From Friedmanniella sp. (GTDB taxonomy: Bacteria > Actinomycetota > Actinomycetes > Propionibacteriales > Propionibacteriaceae): 10,232 nucleotides of DNA. The notes under the pieces are model-generated. The model saw only the letters and a program-made list of their open reading frames with translations, had not been told where the DNA came from and did no database searches. The position numbers were made by a program, and so were the translations under genes. Location of the stretch: positions 1 to 10,232 of the forward strand of contig JAOPXW010000373.1 of NCBI GenBank assembly GCA_025964935.1. Direction: 5' to 3'. How positions within the stretch are numbered: the first letter of the stretch is position 1; every line of letters begins with the position of its first letter. Below, piece by piece: positions 6,073 through 10,232 of the stretch.

Positions 6073-7302
6073 TCAGTCGACCTGACGCAGCAGAACCGCG
6101 ATACCGCTGGGCACGGCCACCAGCACGAGTGCGGCGAAGGTCACCAGCACCGGCACGGTGCCGACGAAGCTCAGGGCGACGCCGATCAGCACCACCGGCA
6201 CCGTGATGCCGACGTAGCCGGCCAGGAACAGCGCGGCGAGGGTCTCGCCACGGCGCTCGGGCGCCGCCAGACCCGCGACGATGGTGACCGCGGCGGCGAA
6301 GATGAGGCCGACGCCGCCCACGGCGAGCATGCCGCCGAGCACGAAGCCGACCAGGGAGGTGGCCAGCGCTCCGGTGGCCAGCACGACCATTCCGACCGCG
6401 ACCAGCCCGGCGCCGACCTGGAGCCGGCGACGCTGCGTGAGCCGGGCCAGCAGCACCTGACTGACGGCGGAGCAGACCACGATGACGGTGGCCACGGTCC
6501 CGATCGTCAGGCGCGAGGTGATGCCCAGGGTGTCGGCCAGGAACCGGCCACTGAGCGAGGTCACGAACCCCAGCACCGAGAAGCCCGCGAGCGCCGCCAC
6601 CGAGGCACCCAGCATCGGGGACCGGATCTCCGGGTCGACCGCGACCCGTTGGGGCCGGTAGCGCCACGGCTGCACGCGCTGCTCGGACGGCACGGTCTCG
6701 GGGGCGTACCAGGCGATCAGCGCGACCGGGACCATGGCCACCGCGTACACCACGTACGGCACCACCAGGGGGCGTCCGGTCGTCGCGAGCAGCGCGGCCA
6801 GCAGCGGCCCGAGACCGAGACCGAGGACGTTGGTCGCGGTCGCCACCGTACGCCCGAGGACGCCGTCGGAGCCCGGACGCCAGTGGTCGTGCAGCTCGGT
6901 GAGCCAGGCGGTCATCGCGGCGGAGAGGGCGCCGACGCCCAGCCCGGTGACGAAGCGCAGCGCCAGCAGGGCTGACTCCTGGCTGAAGAGGGCGAACAGC
7001 ACCGCGCACAGCACCTCGACCACGACCACCGTGAGGACGACCGGACGGCGCCCGAGGTGGTCGCTGACGTGTCCGGCGAAGAGCAGGCCGACGATGACGC
7101 CCAGACCGTACGCGGCGAAGATCAGGGTGATGGTGAAGGTGCCGAAGCCGTCCCGCTGGCTGTAGAGCCCGTACAGCGGGGTCGGGACGGTCATGAAGGA
7201 CATCACCAGGACGAACCCGGCCGCGAGCAGCCAGAAGCCGGTGCGCGCCCGGCCGGTCCCGGTCGCCGCCGGCGCGGTGGTGGAGGTCGTGGAGGTGCTC
7301 AC
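6073..7302 (-). CDS. MFS transporter
   Basis: This 409-residue integral membrane protein has about 12 hydrophobic helices in two halves, separated by a polar loop around residues 200-228 (PETVPSEQRVQPWRYRPQR). MFS motif A is visible in the loop between helices 2 and 3 (AGHVSDHLGRRP, residues 76-87). It is a major facilitator, probably exporting a small compound or drug by proton exchange, but the substrate cannot be assigned. The N-terminus is a Ser/Thr-rich cytoplasmic tail (STSTTSTTAPAATG). The start is GTG at 7302. The only Shine-Dalgarno-like run, GGGAG, lies directly against it with no spacer, and the start lies inside a 16-bp inverted repeat at 7291-7306. Both features make initiation here unusual. 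The gene is downstream of, and on the same strand as, the 86-residue gene and the P450 gene. It converges on the LacI gene. Confidence 0.9.
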   Translation of the reverse strand: MSTSTTSTTAPAATGTGRARTGFWLLAAGFVLVMSFMTVPTPLYGLYSQRDGFGTFTITLIFAAYGLGVIVGLLFAGHVSDHLGRRPVVLTVVVVEVLCAVLFALFSQESALLALRFVTGLGVGALSAAMTAWLTELHDHWRPGSDGVLGRTVATATNVLGLGLGPLLAALLATTGRPLVVPYVVYAVAMVPVALIAWYAPETVPSEQRVQPWRYRPQRVAVDPEIRSPMLGASVAALAGFSVLGFVTSLSGRFLADTLGITSRLTIGTVATVIVVCSAVSQVLLARLTQRRRLQVGAGLVAVGMVVLATGALATSLVGFVLGGMLAVGGVGLIFAAAVTIVAGLAAPERRGETLAALFLAGYVGITVPVVLIGVALSFVGTVPVLVTFAALVLVAVPSGIAVLLRQVD

Positions 7303-7346
7303 CTCCCTACCAAGCCACCCGAGCCTCCGGTTGTTCCGCCGCTGCC

Positions 7347-7383
7347 GCGTTCCTGCGGCCGCGGTGACCGCCGCCCGGAACGC
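7347..7383 (-). terminator. Possible hairpin terminator after the 86-residue gene
   Basis: GCGTTCC (7347-7353) pairs with GGAACGC (7377-7383). An inner stem, GCGGC (7355-7359) with GCCGC (7370-7374), extends it with small bulges. It lies in the 87-base gap between the stop of the 86-residue gene and the MFS start. No T tract follows on the minus strand. Confidence 0.4.
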
Positions 7384-7389
7384 AGGCGG

Positions 7390-7650
7390 CTAGGAGAAGT
7401 CGACGCGGCCCTCGAAGAAGTCGACGTGGACCGGGAACACGTCGTTCACGACGGCCTGCCCGAAGATCCGGTCCAGGTTCTCCTGCAGGGCCTCCTGGCT
7501 CGGCGCCTCCCACAGGCACACCGCACGCTTCCCGTCGTCCCCCTGGACGAACGAGCGGAGATTGAAACCCGGCGGATACTGATGGTCGCCGGCCAGGGCA
7601 GCCTGCCACCCCTCCGGGTCGTGGATGTTGTGAATGACGGCTAGGTCCAT
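7390..7650 (-). CDS. Small DUF4242-like alpha/beta protein, function unknown
   Basis: This 86-residue soluble protein has no signal peptide or membrane segment. It begins MDLAVIHNIHDPEGW and has a core LRSFVQGDDGKRAVCLWEAPSQEALQENLDRI, then a C-terminal strand (VNDVFPVHVDFF). The order strand, loop, strand (AVCLWEAP), helix (SQEALQENLDRI), strand resembles small ferredoxin-like proteins such as DUF4242 and the actinobacterial SCO4226 type, which form dimeric alpha/beta barrels. That resemblance is a judgement from pattern, not an alignment. The start is well supported: ATG at 7650 preceded by GGGGGAG (7657-7663) with a 6-base spacer. It lies 113 bases downstream of the P450 gene on the same strand and may be co-transcribed with it. 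A GGGTAT box upstream on the minus strand has no convincing -35 partner. No function can be assigned; a single Cys (in AVCLWEAP) is the only obvious reactive residue. Confidence 0.85.
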   Translation of the reverse strand: MDLAVIHNIHDPEGWQAALAGDHQYPPGFNLRSFVQGDDGKRAVCLWEAPSQEALQENLDRIFGQAVVNDVFPVHVDFFEGRVDFS

Positions 7651-7726
7651 GACTGTCTCCCCCTTGACCTCCCTTCATACCCCCTGCAGTCTGCGGCGCG
7701 ATAGGCCCCGAAGACACCCCGATGGT

Positions 7727-7744
7727 CCCGATGGGCCCCTCGGG
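7727..7744 (-). terminator. Weak hairpin after the P450 gene
   Basis: CCCGA (7727-7731) pairs with TCGGG (7740-7744) around an 8-base loop, 20 bases past the P450 stop. The same area holds a tandem copy of CCCGATGG (7718-7725 and 7727-7734). The stem is short and read-through into the 86-residue gene is possible. Confidence 0.3.
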
Positions 7745-7763
7745 TCGCCGGAGCCCACGCGGA

Positions 7764-9146
7764 TCAGCGGGGCTGGAACCGTACGGGCAGGGCGCCGGTC
7801 GGCACCAGGGTGATGGCGGCGTGCACGGGCAGCGCGGTGAGCGGGGTGGTGATCGTGAAGTGCTGCAGGACGGCGGCGATGACGAGCTGGACCTCGAGGA
7901 GGCCGATCTGCATCCCGACGCAGGCGCGCGGCCCGGTGCCGAAGGGGATCCAGGCGTAGCGGTGTCCGCCGGGAAGCTCGCCCGGGCCGACGTCGAAGCG
8001 CCGCGGGTCGAAGCGCCCGGGTTCGGGCCAGACGGCGGGGGAGTGGTGGACCCCCCACGGCGACACCTCGACCCACGACCGGGCGGGGATCCGGTAGCCG
8101 CCGAGGACCTGGTCGTCCCGGGTGCTGCGGGCGATCCCGTGCGCCGCCGGCGACAGCCGCATGGCTTCGTGCACCACTCGGCCGAGCCAGGGCAGGCGGT
8201 CGAGGTCGGTCGCGGTGGGCGAGGAGTCGTGCACCGCGGCGTCGATCTCGTCCTGCACCCGCCGCTGCCACTCCGGGGCGAGGGCGAGATGGACCAACGT
8301 GCAGGCCAGCGTGACCGCGGTGGTGTCGTGTCCGGCGAGCAGGAACAGCGTGGCCTGGTCGCGGATCTCGGTGTCACTCAGCCGGTCGGCCGGGTTCGCC
8401 GCGTCGTGGGCGCGCAACAGCAGGGACAGCAGATCGGTGCCCACCGACGACGGGTCGTTCGCCCGACGGTCCGTGATGAGGTCGTCGACGATCCGACGCA
8501 CCTCGCCCAGGCCGCGGCTGAGGCGTCGGTTGGCGGGGGTCGGGATCCGGGCCGGAACGGGGTGCGGGGACACCGCCCGGCCCAGGAGCTGGTCGTTGAT
8601 GGTGCGGAACCGCTGGAGCAGACCCACGGCGGGCGTGATGTCGGTGCCCAGCAGGATCCGTCCGCTGATCCGGGACGCGACCTCCACCATCAGCGCGTAG
8701 GCGTCCAGGATCGTCCCGGCCGCGGCGGCGACCCGAAGCCGAGCCACCAGCCGCTCGGCCTCACCGACCATGACCGGTGCGTAGTCGGTGAGGATCCGGC
8801 GTCGGGTGAACAGCGGGGCCAGGAAGCGACGCTGGCGGTGCCAGACCTCGTCCTCGCTGGTCAGCAGGTTGTCGCCCAGCGCCTGACGCAGCTCCCGATA
8901 ACCCGGGGCCTGCTTGCGGAACCGGTCCGGCTGACCGAGGACCTCGGCGGCGAGGGACGGGGACGCGACGCTGTAGAGGACGACCCGCCAGCCCGGCGGA
9001 CCCGCCACGATGCGCGCCAGTCCGCCCACCTCGCGAGCCGCGCGCGAGATGGTCCCGAGATAGTCGCGGCGTACCTCTCTCAGGCATCCGACCACGGGCG
9101 ATCCGGCCAGGGTCGGCACCGGAAGGCCGTCGCGGGGACTGGCCAT
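7764..9146 (-). CDS. Cytochrome P450
   Basis: This 460-residue heme-thiolate monooxygenase has all signature motifs in order: C-helix WHRQR (W102, R106), I-helix AGHDTT (271-276) with the oxygen-activating acid/Thr pair, K-helix EAMR (E327, R330), and heme loop FGTGPRACVG (402-411) with proximal ligand Cys409. There is no N-terminal membrane anchor, so it is a soluble bacterial P450. The length and the HEAMR and PFGTGPRACVG style resemble CYP4/CYP102/CYP110-like bacterial enzymes rather than the shorter (about 400-residue) CYP107/CYP105 types; this is only a hint. No ferredoxin or reductase gene is in the window, so electrons must come from elsewhere. The substrate is unknown. The ATG at 9146 has AGGA directly against it but a TACGAT box 5 bases upstream (9157-9152), so it may be leaderless. 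It lies 107 bases downstream of the TetR gene on the same strand. Confidence 0.95.
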   Translation of the reverse strand: MASPRDGLPVPTLAGSPVVGCLREVRRDYLGTISRAAREVGGLARIVAGPPGWRVVLYSVASPSLAAEVLGQPDRFRKQAPGYRELRQALGDNLLTSEDEVWHRQRRFLAPLFTRRRILTDYAPVMVGEAERLVARLRVAAAAGTILDAYALMVEVASRISGRILLGTDITPAVGLLQRFRTINDQLLGRAVSPHPVPARIPTPANRRLSRGLGEVRRIVDDLITDRRANDPSSVGTDLLSLLLRAHDAANPADRLSDTEIRDQATLFLLAGHDTTAVTLACTLVHLALAPEWQRRVQDEIDAAVHDSSPTATDLDRLPWLGRVVHEAMRLSPAAHGIARSTRDDQVLGGYRIPARSWVEVSPWGVHHSPAVWPEPGRFDPRRFDVGPGELPGGHRYAWIPFGTGPRACVGMQIGLLEVQLVIAAVLQHFTITTPLTALPVHAAITLVPTGALPVRFQPR

Positions 9147-9151
9147 TCCTC

Positions 9152-9157
9152 ATCGTA
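9152..9157 (-). promoter_or_regulatory. Possible -10 box giving a leaderless P450 mRNA
   Basis: On the minus strand TACGAT ends 5 bases before the P450 ATG (9146), which places the transcription start on or next to the first base of the codon. No -35 match is seen about 17 bases upstream. Leaderless mRNAs with only a TANNNT box are common in actinobacteria. Confidence 0.4.
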
Positions 9158-9197
9158 CGACGGGGGCCGACGGCGGGCCGCCTGGCTCGTCGACCAG

Positions 9198-9230
9198 GTC
9201 GGGCCACGGGGTCAGGACCGGGCCCCCGAC
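9198..9230 (-). terminator. Possible imperfect hairpin after the TetR gene
   Basis: GTCGGG (9198-9203) pairs with CCCGAC (9225-9230), with an inner GGTC/GACC pair (9210-9213, 9216-9219). It lies between the TetR stop and the P450 start. The structure is broken by mismatches, so it is a weak candidate. Confidence 0.3.
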
Positions 9231-9253
9231 TCACAGCAGCCCGCGGCAGAGGC

Positions 9254-9883
9254 TCAGACGGAAGGGTCCGCCAGCAGCAGCGTGGTCAGGGTGGCGTGCC
9301 ACCACTGCTCGGTCGCGGCCGGGTCCCAGCCGCGCTCGTGGACGGCGATGTCGTAGCTCTCCACCGAGACGATGATCGCGTACACGTCGAGGGCTCGTTG
9401 CTGGTCGACCCCCGGCCGCCAGACCGTGTGGGGCCAGGACGCGAACACGGCGGAGCGCGCGTCCTCGCCGCGTCGCCGGCCCTCGGCGTAGGCACTTCCC
9501 AGGTCGGGATGCTGCCGGCGCGCCTCGGCGACGATGCGCAGGACGTCCCCGCCCTGCTCGAACAGCCGTCGGTCGAAGCTCACGAACGACCGCAGCTGCG
9601 CCACCGGATCCCCGGCGTGCCGACGGAGCTCCGCCACCGTCCGGTCGACGTCGGCGATCAGCTCGGCGCCGTCGATGAGGGAGGTGGCCAGCCCGGCCTT
9701 GGAACCGTAGACCGCGTACACGGTGGCCTCGGAGACCCCGGCCTCGGAGGCGACCGACCGGACACTCGTGCCCGACCAGCCCTTCTCGACGAAACGGGTC
9801 CGGGCGGCGCCGGCGATCAGACGGCGGGTGTGCTCGGCCTGCTGCTCGCGCAGCTCGGAGCGATAGGGACGAGAAGAGATCAC
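9254..9883 (-). CDS. TetR/AcrR-family transcriptional regulator
   Basis: This regulator has 209 residues from the GTG at 9883. The N-terminal TetR helix-turn-helix is clear: RRLIAGAARTRFVEKGWSGT is followed by SVRSVASEAGVSEATVYAVYGSKAGL, the family's T-V-Y-x-x-Y-x-S-K-x-x-L pattern. The remaining roughly 140 residues are helical and form the ligand-binding and dimer domain, which does not reveal the ligand. GTG 9883 is preferred over a TTG at 9898 because TACACT (9895-9890) stands exactly 6 bases upstream, placing the transcription start on the GTG, and neither start has a Shine-Dalgarno sequence. The longer form would add only MYTVV. It is divergent from the NTF2-like gene, with a 14-bp inverted repeat in between. 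The P450 gene lies downstream on the same strand. Regulation of the NTF2-like gene is likely and of the P450 gene possible. Confidence 0.92.
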   Translation of the reverse strand: MISSRPYRSELREQQAEHTRRLIAGAARTRFVEKGWSGTSVRSVASEAGVSEATVYAVYGSKAGLATSLIDGAELIADVDRTVAELRRHAGDPVAQLRSFVSFDRRLFEQGGDVLRIVAEARRQHPDLGSAYAEGRRRGEDARSAVFASWPHTVWRPGVDQQRALDVYAIIVSVESYDIAVHERGWDPAATEQWWHATLTTLLLADPSV

Positions 9884-9889
9884 GACAAC

Positions 9890-9895
9890 AGTGTA
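9890..9895 (-). promoter_or_regulatory. Putative -10 box of the TetR gene (leaderless)
   Basis: On the minus strand TACACT occupies positions -12 to -7 relative to the GTG at 9883, the spacing expected of a leaderless transcript. It overlaps the palindromic TGTACA that may serve as the -35 of the divergent gene. Confidence 0.5.
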
Positions 9896-9920
9896 CAAGT
9901 TGGCTGAGGCGTACTAGATT
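9892..9920 (+). promoter_or_regulatory. Putative promoter of the NTF2-like gene
   Basis: TGTACA (9892-9897; 4 of 6 matches to TTGACA) and TAGATT (9915-9920) are separated by 17 bases. Transcription would begin near 9927, giving a leader of about 45 bases that carries the inverted repeat at 9934-9947 and the AAGGAG ribosome site. Confidence 0.5.
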
Positions 9921-9933
9921 CACCAATGACATA

Positions 9934-9947
9934 CTCAATGAATTGAG
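9934..9947. promoter_or_regulatory. Putative TetR operator
   Basis: CTCAAT (9934-9939) and ATTGAG (9942-9947) are perfect arms around GA. The repeat lies in the AT-richest part of the window, between a TetR gene and its divergent neighbour, at about +8 to +21 of the predicted plus-strand transcript. Binding by this TetR protein is inferred. Confidence 0.5.
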
Positions 9948-9971
9948 CAACCCTCACCCAAGGAGCTTGGC

Positions 9972-10232
9972 ATGATCACAGTCTCACCACCGCAGGCGGC
10001 CCAGGTCGCCACCGACGTGCTCGGCCGTCTGGAGTCGGCCTGGAACGACGGCGACGGTGCGGCGTTCGGTGCCCTCTACGCCCCCGAGGCGAGCTTCGTC
10101 ACGATCCGTGGCGAGCACATCGTCGGCTCCGAGGCCATCGGCCGCGGGCACGCGGCCATCTTCGGGTCCATCTACGCCGGCAGCGTCAACCAGATGGTGC
10201 TCGTGAGCGCGACCGAGCTCGCGAGCGGCGTC
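9972..10232 (+). CDS. SgcJ/EcaC-like NTF2/SnoaL-fold protein (3' end outside the window)
   Basis: The first 87 residues are visible and the frame is open to the window end. The sequence MITVSPPQAAQVATDVLGRL leads into ESAWNDGDGAAFGALYAPEA, the N-terminal helix and Trp-Asn-x-Gly-Asp pattern of NTF2-like proteins. Next come SFVTIRGEHIVGSEAIGRGH and AAIFGSIYAGS, which match the SgcJ/EcaC (DUF4440-type) subfamily. Complete members are usually about 130-150 residues, so the last third is missing. The fold forms a cone-shaped pocket, and members act as small enzymes or binding proteins; a specific reaction cannot be given. The start is firm: ATG at 9972 with AAGGAG (9960-9965) and a 6-base spacer. 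It is divergent from the TetR gene and probably its main target. Confidence 0.85.
   Translation, partial: MITVSPPQAAQVATDVLGRLESAWNDGDGAAFGALYAPEASFVTIRGEHIVGSEAIGRGHAAIFGSIYAGSVNQMVLVSATELASGV

Noticed and set aside
7722..9356. Plus-strand open frame (544 codons) opposite the P450 gene
   Set aside because: It is antisense to a P450 with all signature motifs, runs past the P450 end into the TetR gene, and has no recognisable domain.
9884..9898. TTG start for the TetR gene at 9898
   Set aside because: It has no ribosome site and lies upstream of the likely transcription start. The GTG at 9883 has a correctly spaced -10 box.

Overview
This window comes from a high-GC actinobacterium. Codon third positions are almost all G or C. 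The left edge shows the arrangement known from actinobacterial chromosomes just downstream of gyrB-gyrA near oriC: the tail of a DUF3566 membrane protein gene, a hairpin terminator, then a tRNA-Ile(GAT) gene. In Mycobacterium tuberculosis the same order is gyrA - Rv0007 - ileT - alaT. Here no tRNA-Ala follows, and the chromosome passes into accessory genes. I would not name a genus from the sequence alone.

Layout. (1) 1-650: DUF3566 gene end, terminator, tRNA-Ile. (2) 729-1619: an alpha/beta hydrolase on the plus strand, followed by a 190-bp convergent gap. That gap holds a strong GC hairpin, a short coding-like remnant and a single CRISPR-repeat-like element. (3) 1811-6042: a carbohydrate module. 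A large secreted type I pullulanase (minus strand) is divergent from a LacI-family regulator (plus strand). The 107-bp gap between them contains a sigma70-type promoter and an 18-bp inverted repeat just after the predicted transcription start, a layout suited to local repression. (4) 6073-9146: three minus-strand genes, a cytochrome P450, an 86-residue small protein and an MFS transporter. (5) 9254-10232: a TetR regulator (minus strand) divergent from an NTF2/SnoaL-fold SgcJ/EcaC-like gene cut by the window end. An AT-richer gap with overlapping promoters and a 14-bp inverted repeat lies between them.

How the genes may work together. The pullulanase would debranch pullulan, starch or glycogen outside the cell, and the divergent LacI protein is the obvious candidate sensor. 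The right half resembles a small regulated oxidation/efflux locus (P450, MFS, TetR, NTF2-like protein), but no ferredoxin, reductase or other pathway enzyme is present and no substrate can be assigned.

I see no mobile element, CRISPR array, rRNA or clearly undescribed system. The most useful observations are regulatory: two divergent regulator/target gaps with clear inverted repeats, probable leaderless starts for the TetR and P450 genes, and an inverted repeat covering the MFS start codon.
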